A DNA stretch of 64,000 nt from Desulfoscipio sp. XC116. GTDB lineage: Bacteria; Bacillota; Desulfotomaculia; Desulfotomaculales; Desulfallaceae. Position 1 is the first letter of the stretch, and every line of letters begins with the position of its first letter. The notes under the pieces are model-generated. The model saw only the letters and a list, made by a program, of their open reading frames with translations. It searched no databases and was not told where the DNA came from. Positions 36,261 through 47,588 of this stretch are shown here, one piece after another. The position numbers were made by a program, and so were the translations under genes. The stretch lies in the NCBI RefSeq assembly GCF_039851975.1, contig NZ_CP156660.1, positions 682,001 through 746,000 on the forward strand, in the 5' to 3' direction.

Positions 36261-36551
36261 ATGCTTGTTTTAATCACGTATGATGTTCAAACATCCAGTA
36301 CAGGAGGTTCCAAAAGGCTTAGTAAAGTAGCGAGAGCATGTCAAAATTATGGTCAGCGGGTGCAAAATTCCGTTTTTGAGTGTATTATCGATGCAGCTCA
36401 ATTGACAGCTTTGAAAATAGAACTTTGCAGCTTAATTGACGAAGGAAAGGATAGCTTGCGTTTCTATCGTTTAGGCAATAAATATAAAACCAAAGTCGAG
36501 CACTTTGGTGCCAAACCGTCATTGGATTTAGAGGAGCCACTGATTTTTTAA
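36261..36551 (+). CDS. cas2: Cas2 (type I-C)
   Basis: A 96-residue dimeric ferredoxin-fold protein that bridges two Cas1 dimers. It starts MLVLITYDVQTSSTGGSKRL, with the conserved Asp, and continues RACQNYGQRVQNSVFEC and SLRFYRLGNKYKTKVEHFG. ATG 36261 follows AGGTGA (36250-36255), 8 bp after the cas1 stop; longer in-frame starts inside cas1 lack support. Confidence 0.96.
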   Translation: MLVLITYDVQTSSTGGSKRLSKVARACQNYGQRVQNSVFECIIDAAQLTALKIELCSLIDEGKDSLRFYRLGNKYKTKVEHFGAKPSLDLEEPLIF

Positions 36552-36722
36552 TGGTGCGGATCCCAAGTGCACATAGAATCTCTGGGAGGATCGCACCCAA
36601 AACAGGGTGAGATATGTGAAAATATGTAATTAAATATAGCAAATATGTGGAAATATATAAAGAAAAAGCAATAAATTGCCTATTTCTAGGCTGTCATTCT
36701 CCTTTTTATAGGGATTTTCGCG
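36552..36722 (+). promoter_or_regulatory. CRISPR leader
   Basis: A 171-bp A/T-rich segment between cas2 and the first repeat. It contains a small hairpin, CACCC (36594-36598) / GGGTG (36605-36609), just after an ATCGCAC that mimics the repeat start (36590-36596), and an AT-rich tract with TATATAAAG (36653-36661). It should hold the array promoter and the Cas1-Cas2 docking site; neither can be placed exactly by eye. Confidence 0.75.
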
Positions 36723-39700
36723 ATCGCACTCCACTGGAGTGCGTGGATTGAAATACTGTGGACACTTCCAGGCCCCACGCCTCCGCCGATCGCACTCCAC
36801 TGGAGTGCGTGGATTGAAATGACTATGTCTTTGGGCTTTATCCCCAAAATGTTACATCGCACTCCACTGGAGTGCGTGGATTGAAATGACGAAGGCAGCC
36901 TACAGGCTACCGGCGACGTACCATCGCACTCCACTGGAGTGCGTGGATTGAAATTTAAGATTATCAGGAGAGGCAATTATCCATAAAAAATCGCACTCCA
37001 CTGGAGTGCGTGGATTGAAATAAGAATTATATAGTGCTGACATAATTGAGTATAAAATCGCACTCCACTGGAGTGCGTGGATTGAAATTAATCTGAATGA
37101 TACGTCTCCGGTTGCGCTATGATCGCACTCCACTGGAGTGCGTGGATTGAAATAACACCTGTCATAACAACAGGGGTAACTTCTTGACATCGCACTCCAC
37201 TGGAGTGCGTGGATTGAAATCAATGCCCCCGTTTATAATCTCTACGCAGGCGCTTATCGCACTCCACTGGAGTGCGTGGATTGAAATCCAAATCTGTGAA
37301 AGAAGGTCTTGCCCAAGTGCAAATCGCACTCCACTGGAGTGCGTGGATTGAAATTCTTTACGTCGTTTACGAACCCTTTCACCAAATGATCGCACTCCAC
37401 TGGAGTGCGTGGATTGAAATGCTTCATCTGCGCCACCCCGGAACGCTCCTGCCAGATCGCACTCCACTGGAGTGCGTGGATTGAAATAATCTCTTTCCCG
37501 CACTTATCACAAACAACAATATCGCACTCCACTGGAGTGCGTGGATTGAAATTAATCTAAATGATACGTCTCCGGTTGCGCTATGATATCGCACTCCACT
37601 GGAGTGCGTGGATTGAAATCACTTCCCAGGCCCGGCATTCTCGGGCGTATCCCATCGCACTCCACTGGAGTGCGTGGATTGAAATTCAATTGTGACAGTA
37701 TTCGAACCATTAACAACATATCGCACTCCACTGGAGTGCGTGGATTGAAATTAAGTTATATGGGGCCGATGATGATTCCTTGGTTATCGCACTCCACTGG
37801 AGTGCGTGGATTGAAATCGTATACGGAATCAATACCAATCCAGACCGTACCATCGCACTCCACTGGAGTGCGTGGATTGAAATTCTAGGATGAATTGCTG
37901 CCGCTCTAAGCTTATCATCGCACTCCACTGGAGTGCGTGGATTGAAATTCGGGCAGCAAAATACAGTTATTGGCGGGTTGCAAATCGCACTCCACTGGAG
38001 TGCGTGGATTGAAATCGACTTGGCTGCCCAAAGCCATCACAACGGCCCGATCGCACTCCACTGGAGTGCGTGGATTGAAATATTTGGGATTTTATACAAA
38101 CCAGAAATAAGGTTAATCGCACTCCACTGGAGTGCGTGGATTGAAATACTGCCTGTGACGGGCAATGTTGCTATTACTAATAATCGCACTCCACTGGAGT
38201 GCGTGGATTGAAATCTTGGTGCGGCAGCCAGTGCCGGGGAGGTTTTTACATCGCACTCCACTGGAGTGCGTGGATTGAAATATAACCCTGTCAGCGTGCC
38301 GGCAAATATGATACAATCGCACTCCACTGGAGTGCGTGGATTGAAATAAATTTGTCCCGGCTTACAAAACCAAGTTAAACATCGCACTCCACTGGAGTGC
38401 GTGGATTGAAATTGATTTAACCCTCGGCACACCCATAAAGCCAGCCGATCGCACTCCACTGGAGTGCGTGGATTGAAATTTCGTTACCTGGTCTTCGGGC
38501 TTCCCGGTAGCGACGATCGCACTCCACTGGAGTGCGTGGATTGAAATAATGAGGGTATATCAATTTTAGAAAACTTATCTAATCGCACTCCACTGGAGTG
38601 CGTGGATTGAAATTATTTCTAATGTTCGACATGAAAATATTATTACAATCGCACTCCACTGGAGTGCGTGGATTGAAATTTACAGACGAGACTAAAGTAG
38701 TGGAAGGTAAAACTATCGCACTCCACTGGAGTGCGTGGATTGAAATCATCAAAGGATCTGCATCCTTGGAGCAGCTCGGCAGATCGCACTCCACTGGAGT
38801 GCGTGGATTGAAATAATGCTACAAACTTATCTCCGCACACTTCACACGATCGCACTCCACTGGAGTGCGTGGATTGAAATTCCTGTCGGGGGTGACTTTT
38901 GGTATGAGGTTGTAATCGCACTCCACTGGAGTGCGTGGATTGAAATCAGAATAAATACAGCCTGACGGTGGACGGCATCGCATCGCACTCCACTGGAGTG
39001 CGTGGATTGAAATCTGCTGACAGGCTTGGAGACCAAGAGAAGTTGAATCGCACTCCACTGGAGTGCGTGGATTGAAATATCGTTTGTTTTGTACAGGTAA
39101 ACGAGGCCGGCAAATCGCACTCCACTGGAGTGCGTGGATTGAAATCGGTGATAGGTATTGCTAAAGGAGGTGTAAAAATTGTTAAATCGCACTCCACTGG
39201 AGTGCGTGGATTGAAATCGGTGATAGCCAGCTATTACGGCGGTCGCATAGATCGCACTCCACTGGAGTGCGTGGATTGAAATAAATTCGAAACAGTGATA
39301 TCGTACTGGCCGAGCTAATCGCACTCCACTGGAGTGCGTGGATTGAAATACTTCCCTGCCGCTGCACGGGTCACTCTCGTGGTGATCGCACTCCACTGGA
39401 GTGCGTGGATTGAAATGGCAAGTTTACGCGGATCAGTGCGAAAAAAAGCAGATCGCACTCCACTGGAGTGCGTGGATTGAAATGGTATCCCCGTCATGCA
39501 GGGGTAGCTCCAGCTTAATCGCACTCCACTGGAGTGCGTGGATTGAAATATCCCGAATCCCGCAATGCTCGGCTTGGTGACCAGATCGCACTCCACTGGA
39601 GTGCGTGGATTGAAATAAACCGGTGCCCCTCATTTGGCTGGTCAGTAGGGATCGCACTCCACTGGAGTGCGTGGATTGAAATATCCCGGGTCTCAAAGTT

Positions 39701-42700
39701 TACATCAAACGCTCGAGCATCGCACTCCACTGGAGTGCGTGGATTGAAATCAGTAGTTGTTCGCGGGTTGACATAAATTTGAACATCGCACTCCACTGGA
39801 GTGCGTGGATTGAAATGTTTTCGTAGTAGTCTTTGGAGATGTGCGAGTGACCATCGCACTCCACTGGAGTGCGTGGATTGAAATCGGCATACTATCCGGA
39901 GATTTTTCGGTGGTATGGATCGCACTCCACTGGAGTGCGTGGATTGAAATTGACAAAGTATTCTTGCTATCGCGTGTCGAGGCATCGCACTCCACTGGAG
40001 TGCGTGGATTGAAATTAGTGAGCTTGTGCCTGCCCAACTTATGGCCGTATCGCACTCCACTGGAGTGCGTGGATTGAAATAATTTCCGGTGACGATACCG
40101 GTGGTGATGAGCAAATCGCACTCCACTGGAGTGCGTGGATTGAAATAAAGGTGGATGGCATATACAAGATTATGTTAGGGAATCGCACTCCACTGGAGTG
40201 CGTGGATTGAAATAATCAGGTGAAGGCACTTACCATCTTGGATCAAAGATCGCACTCCACTGGAGTGCGTGGATTGAAATATCCTGGGTGTGTGTCCGAC
40301 CTGCGGGTCAGAAATTATCGCACTCCACTGGAGTGCGTGGATTGAAATATCCCTTTTGCAGACTAGTTTGATGCTTTTATTTAATCGCACTCCACTGGAG
40401 TGCGTGGATTGAAATATTGGAGTATAGCACGTGACGTACGTACTGTAAAATCGCACTCCACTGGAGTGCGTGGATTGAAATTGTGGCCTTTGCGTCCGAT
40501 ATCGCCAATACTGTAGCATCGCACTCCACTGGAGTGCGTGGATTGAAATTCTGCCGGCATTTGTCAATGTTGCAGTCCACTTAATCGCACTCCACTGGAG
40601 TGCGTGGATTGAAATTTCTGAACACGTCAGATTTATTGATGACCAGACAATCGCACTCCACTGGAGTGCGTGGATTGAAATTACAACTACATCTAGAGTA
40701 TATTTTAGTTGGACATCGCACTCCACTGGAGTGCGTGGATTGAAATACTTTCAGCGTTTAAATCACACCAAATGAGCCAGGATCGCACTCCACTGGAGTG
40801 CGTGGATTGAAATATCCGCCAGCCAGGCGATAATACGAGCTTCGATTATCGCACTCCACTGGAGTGCGTGGATTGAAATAGACGGTGGGACTATAACAAC
40901 GTTATACGTAAAAAATCGCACTCCACTGGAGTGCGTGGATTGAAATACTGAATGGATGGCGGCATATAACAGTGATAACAAATCGCACTCCACTGGAGTG
41001 CGTGGATTGAAATAACGGTATGGGAAGGTATAAAGCAGATATTTACAATCGCACTCCACTGGAGTGCGTGGATTGAAATGGCCTCTTTGTTGCTTTTAAA
41101 CGGCGATTTACCAAATCGCACTCCACTGGAGTGCGTGGATTGAAATCTGCATAATTGCCTCTTTCCACGCAGCCGTTCCATCGCACTCCACTGGAGTGCG
41201 TGGATTGAAATCCCTACTCGGAGAAGTAGATCTTGTCTGTCACCATCGCACTCCACTGGAGTGCGTGGATTGAAATGGATTATCCTTATTCCCTTGATCC
41301 GCTAGATTCTATCGCACTCCACTGGAGTGCGTGGATTGAAATATTCCTTTACCTGAAAAATACTCCATATAAGGAAAATCGCACTCCACTGGAGTGCGTG
41401 GATTGAAATGTCCTACCGGGTGATCCATAGTGCCCCCGCATTGGATCGCACTCCACTGGAGTGCGTGGATTGAAATCGTTAGTTAACCAGAAATTACGAA
41501 AGGAGGTGCCGATCGCACTCCACTGGAGTGCGTGGATTGAAATCGTAATTACGAAGAAAGCTTTGATGGTTACGCAATCGCACTCCACTGGAGTGCGTGG
41601 ATTGAAATCACCAACCACATGATTTTCCGCCCTCGGGGCATCATCGCACTCCACTGGAGTGCGTGGATTGAAATGGTAATATACACATTACTAGACCGAT
41701 GGCAAAAATCGCACTCCACTGGAGTGCGTGGATTGAAATCTCTGGATCATCAATGCTTACAATACCGGTAACATCGCACTCCACTGGAGTGCGTGGATTG
41801 AAATCTCGACGCTATGTTGCAGGCGCTCTTGGATGTCGGATCGCACTCCACTGGAGTGCGTGGATTGAAATACCAACTAAAACACCGAAACAGGATCCGG
41901 AACCGGTTATCGCACTCCACTGGAGTGCGTGGATTGAAATACCAACTTCAAGCCCGTTTCGGTAGGGAATAAAATCGCACTCCACTGGAGTGCGTGGATT
42001 GAAATTACGAATTTTACCTTCGGAAACCGCCACCATTGCTATCGCACTCCACTGGAGTGCGTGGATTGAAATGTAGATATTACCGATAACCTCAATAGCG
42101 TGGTTGATCGCACTCCACTGGAGTGCGTGGATTGAAATTCAGATGGGCCTGGCCATTGCTAACGGCGGTGCTGATCGCACTCCACTGGAGTGCGTGGATT
42201 GAAATCAGACTTGCCTACTCCAATTGTACCATATCATGCCCATCGCACTCCACTGGAGTGCGTGGATTGAAATATCGTAGTACACATGTAGCCAAGCAAT
42301 GCCCTTGATCGCACTCCACTGGAGTGCGTGGATTGAAATAACATGCCAATCCTTTAACCGCACCGCTTCTAACATCGCACTCCACTGGAGTGCGTGGATT
42401 GAAATTTTTGTTTCCGGCTCAATGCCGAATAGCGAAGCCCATCGCACTCCACTGGAGTGCGTGGATTGAAATAACTCCACCCCGATGAACCGACGCCCCA
42501 TTTTGAATCGCACTCCACTGGAGTGCGTGGATTGAAATGCTCCGTTAAGGTTTTAGCTGGCAAGCCATCAGAATCGCACTCCACTGGAGTGCGTGGATTG
42601 AAATACCTCCTACCTTACTGTCCATCCCAGCAGCCAAAATCGCACTCCACTGGAGTGCGTGGATTGAAATAATCGTTCGTTTTGTCTGTCGGCGGCGGTG

Positions 42701-45700
42701 TGTTTGATCGCACTCCACTGGAGTGCGTGGATTGAAATTTTCGGGATAAAACTATCCTTCGGAAGCGTAACATCGCACTCCACTGGAGTGCGTGGATTGA
42801 AATCGGGTGGAAATTTTGACTAGCGACGGGGACTGCATCGCACTCCACTGGAGTGCGTGGATTGAAATACCCTGTAAGATAAAATTTACGCCGTTATAGC
42901 GTAATCGCACTCTACTGGAGTGCGTGGATTGAAATCACGATGTCCTCCAGCGCGTCCAATTTTCCCCCATCGCACTCTACTGGAGTGCGTGGATTGAAAT
43001 CCACAGTTGTTGTTTGGTCAGGGACTCAAGCTTTATCGCACTCTACTGGAGTGCGTGGATTGAAATATTTAAGCTAATAGACGCCCGGCCTTGGGTTTTC
43101 ATCGCACTCTACTGGAGTGCGTGGATTGAAATATCCCTACGGGTAAATATAAAAGCCTCTCCTGCAGATCGCACTCTACTGGAGTGCGTGGATTGAAATA
43201 AGATATACTACAGGTGACATAGCCCCCAAACTACATCGCACTCTACTGGAGTGCGTGGATTGAAATACTGTTGGTCACCTCCGGTCGTGTCCGCCTCAAT
43301 ATCGCACTCTACTGGAGTGCGTGGATTGAAATCTCAACGATCCCATCACGCTGCTTCTCCAGGCTCATCGCACTCTACTGGAGTGCGTGGATTGAAATAT
43401 GACGTACGGTTATCACGAGGGGTATTCCTTCGATCGCACTCTACTGGAGTGCGTGGATTGAAATACTAACTCCACCGGCACCTGATACCTTTCTGCAAAT
43501 CGCACTCTACTGGAGTGCGTGGATTGAAATACATATCGAGAGCGGCCACCGGCACCGAGGCGTGAGGATCGCACTCTACTGGAGTGCGTGGATTGAAATC
43601 AGTAAGGATTGAGGCAAGGGCGTATTTCAGAAATAATGCATCGCACTCTACTGGAGTGCGTGGATTGAAATCAGTACCGGGAGGCGCTGAAGGAGCATCT
43701 GGAAAATCGCACTCTACTGGAGTGCGTGGATTGAAATAGAAAGAGGTAATATTGATGGCCAGGAATATGTTTATCGCACTCTACTGGAGTGCGTGGATTG
43801 AAATCTTACATCCTTATTAAACTTGTATAATCCCGGAGATCGCACTCTACTGGAGTGCGTGGATTGAAATAAAATAAAGGTTGTCCCATAAAACTTGTAC
43901 CAATAATCGCACTCTACTGGAGTGCGTGGATTGAAATAATTACTTCCCAATCTATATGCACAGCTGAGTCATATCGCACTCTACTGGAGTGCGTGGATTG
44001 AAATGGCCATAACGTCGGTGTTAACGATTACGTCTGATAATCGCACTCTACTGGAGTGCGTGGATTGAAATAAAAGTGCGCCTGGGAGCGATTTGGCAAG
44101 GCAGAATCGCACTCTACTGGAGTGCGTGGATTGAAATTATGTCAGGGGTACCAATGTTGCCAAGCTTATTACATCGCACTCTACTGGAGTGCGTGGATTG
44201 AAATCATAATATTATACTCAGCCATTAATTCAATTAACGGATCGCACTCTACTGGAGTGCGTGGATTGAAATGTCACTGAACGCTGCAGTATAGTCGCTG
44301 TTTAAAATCGCACTCTACTGGAGTGCGTGGATTGAAATAGATATTACCGAATAATGACGCCGCCGATAACACATCGCACTCTACTGGAGTGCGTGGATTG
44401 AAATCGAAGTTAGCTCAAGCACCCACTCATTTTGGGACATCGCACTCTACTGGAGTGCGTGGATTGAAATACTTACACCCGCCAGGCCCTGGGCCTTGGC
44501 TCTGATCGCACTCTACTGGAGTGCGTGGATTGAAATCTTCTAGGATACGAACTTTTGTCCTTGTCATCCCAATCTCATTCTACTGGAGTGCGTGGATTGA
44601 AATTGCTGGGTGACGTCGTTCGGATTGCAGCCGAGTCCATCGCACTCTACTGGAGTGCGTTGATTGAAATCATCCCGGTATGTCGTTACCAGCCAAACAC
44701 TCAGTCATCGCACTCTACTGGAGTGCGTGGATTGAAATTTCTAACATCTAATAGAGCGGGCCTTATTCCTTATCGCACTCTACTGGAGTGCGTGGATTGA
44801 AATAGCAATGTCGATAAGAAGTAAGATGAGCAATAGCAATCGCACTCTACTGGAGTGCGTGGATTGAAATAGATTGACAGAGATTTGATCAGGCCGGAGA
44901 ATACGATCGCACTCTACTGGAGTGCGTGGATTGAAATACCTAGTCCTGATATAACGCAGCCAGCAGAAAAACCATCGCACTCTACTGGAGTGCGTGGATT
45001 GAAATCCCGCCTCTATCGAACCCTTCTCATAAGACCACCATCGCACTCTACTGGAGTGCGTGGATTGAAATCTGAAGGTGGATCCACCTCCCTGGGAGCA
45101 TTTGACATCGCACTCTACTGGAGTGCGTGGATTGAAATCTGAAGGTGGATCCACCTCCCTGGGAGCATTTGACATCGCACTCTACTGGAGTGCGTGGATT
45201 GAAATTCCAAAACAAGCCGATCCGCCTGGATATGAACCCATCGCACTCTACTGGAGTGCGTGGATTGAAATACCTATAAAGACGGCAAAATACGCGATGA
45301 ATTTAATCGCACTCTACTGGAGTGCGTGGATTGAAATTCTTATATGACGAGGAAAACGATCGGGAAATTATCATCGCACTCTACTGGAGTGCGTGGATTG
45401 AAATACCCCCTGCAGGCATTATAAAACCCCTGGCGAATTATCGCACTCTACTGGAGTGCGTGGATTGAAATAAATAGACCGCCTGTTTGGGTGGTAAAAA
45501 ATATAGATCGCACTCTACTGGAGTGCGTGGATTGAAATTATGACAAGGGCTAATAGTGAGAAATACAAGGAAATCGCACTCTACTGGAGTGCGTGGATTG
45601 AAATCCTGACTTCTTGCCGCATATTTGGCACTTCAAGGATCGCACTCTACTGGAGTGCGTGGATTGAAATGTCCTGACTCTCAGTGAGAATATGTTCAGC

Positions 45701-47269
45701 AGCATCATCGCACTCTACTGGAGTGCGTGGATTGAAATGGCAATCGCACCATGTATTTTTGCCACTGTTTCCATCGCACTCTACTGGAGTGCGTGGATTG
45801 AAATCAGCAGAGGAAAGAAACGCTGGCAAGGTATTACATCGCACTCTACTGGAGTGCGTGGATTGAAATCAAATAAGCAGGTGATTATTTGGCAGTAAAT
45901 GTAAATCGCACTCTACTGGAGTGCGTGGATTGAAATCATGAGTACCACGGAGATACGAAAGAGTTAAGCCGATCGCACTCTACTGGAGTGCGTGGATTGA
46001 AATTGGTTATGGTGGCCTGGCCTTCGCTGCCGTCCTCATCGCACTCTACTGGAGTGCGTGGATTGAAATCCGCCAGGGGAATTGCCAGCAATCTATCCGA
46101 ACTATCGCACTCTACTGGAGTGCGTGGATTGAAATTGTGTGGTGGTGGGGGGCTTTGGTGGCTTTATATTATCGCACTCTACTGGAGTGCGTGGATTGAA
46201 ATTTAAAGGCGGCTTGGGGCTAAACCCTGTAAAGCCCATCGCACTCTACTGGAGTGCGTGGATTGAAATAACAGGATATGGTTGAGGCTGGTGTACAAGC
46301 TCTATCGCACTCTACTGGAGTGCGTGGATTGAAATTACTATTTGGAGGGATGCCAAGTGAAAGTTAAAGATCGCACTCTACTGGAGTGCGTGGATTGAAA
46401 TTAATCGAGGTATTCAATGGCGATGCTACCCCTATAAATCGCACTCCACTGGAGTGCGTGGATTGAAATTTGAAAAGGGCTGGCACAAGCTGAAGGTAGC
46501 TGGCAGGATCGCACTCCACTGGAGTGCGTGGATTGAAATAAAGCTGGCGGCAACACCCTGGGCGTTATTATTCATCGCACTCCACTGGAGTGCGTGGATT
46601 GAAATCGATTCTTGCAGCAGCTCATCCAGCTCCGCATCAATCGCACTCCACTGGAGTGCGTGGATTGAAATTGGGCAACGCCAGCAGTGGAAGCGGGGGA
46701 GACCATCGCACTCCACTGGAGTGCGTGGATTGAAATATCATAATCAAATATTTCCTCTAAAGTCATTACATCGCACTCCACTGGAGTGCGTGGATTGAAA
46801 TAAATCCAGCCAAGCTAATTGCGCTATCTCCTGATCATCGCACTCCACTGGAGTGCGTGGATTGAAATCTCCATTTTTTGGCTCACCTCGCTAATGTGAT
46901 TGATTATCGCACTCCACTGGAGTGCGTGGATTGAAATCATCATCGTCGGGACTAAGCCGACGTCCCGAACCGATCGCACTCCACTGGAGTGCGTGGATTG
47001 AAATTTTAATCCGTACCTGTAGCTTTTAGATTAGAAGGATCGCACTCCACTGGAGTGCGTGGATTGAAATAGTTCAGCCAGGTCAAATTTCTCTGTATTA
47101 TTAAATCGCACTCCACTGGAGTGCGTGGATTGAAATCATCCGAACCAAGCTGGAGTTGCTTGTTGAAAAAATCGCACTCCACTGGAGTGCGTGGATTGAA
47201 ATTAAAAGTACGGGTGACGGTCATATTGTAAACACCAATCGCACTCCACTGGAGTGCGTGGATTGAAAT
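36723..47269 (+). CRISPR. Type I-C CRISPR array, 159 repeats by manual count
   Basis: The 32-nt repeat starts ATCGCACTCC and ends GTGCGTGGATTGAAAT, with a GCACTCC / GGAGTGC stem and an ACT loop. Spacers are mostly 33-36 nt, up to 40 nt (39146-39185). My hand count gives 159 repeats and 158 spacers. There are three blocks by base 10 of the repeat: C at repeats 1-93 (36723-42868), T at 94-146 (42904-46401), C again at 147-159 (46438-47269). The T keeps the stem as a G-U pair. Repeats at 44572 and 44639 are degenerate. Two spacers are near-identical and one is tandemly duplicated. All long frames inside the array are repeat translations. Confidence 0.99.
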
Positions 47270-47588
47270 TCAACCCCTGATAGAACCTTTACACTGGGAC
47301 GTTATATCTCTGGACAACTGTCGTTAAAGATGAATGCTGCCAAAAGCTATATTAATATCCGAGTGGCCGGGTTCTGGCTGGTTAGAAAGCTGGAGGCAAT
47401 AAAATTTATGCGTGTTTGAAATTGCTTATATATGAAGTTTTACAACAGGAATTCAATAATGAAATCGCGAATGCTTTAAATATGAAAAATGCCAATAAAA
47501 TGCCAAACTACAAGATCTTGCAGTTTAAGTAAAGTTTGCTGCGGGAGTCTTAAAGGCGGCAAGCGAGATAAAGCAGGTGGATTTTAAA
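47270..47588. other. Array trailer, decayed DNA
   Basis: No supported gene. A 38-codon frame ending LNMKNANKMPNYKILQFK and stop (near 47532) has no start with a ribosome binding site and no recognised family; it may be the end of a lost gene. Confidence 0.5.

Noticed and set aside
36590-36609. ATCGCACCC plus GGGTG hairpin in the leader as another degenerate repeat
   Set aside because: Only the first seven bases and a short stem agree; the 3' handle is not recognisable.
36686-47224. Dozens of frames in the array with repeated segments such as FQSTHSSGVR, NPRTPVECD, HALQWSAI or IALHWSAWIE
   Set aside because: They are six-frame translations of the CRISPR repeat plus random spacer codons, not proteins.
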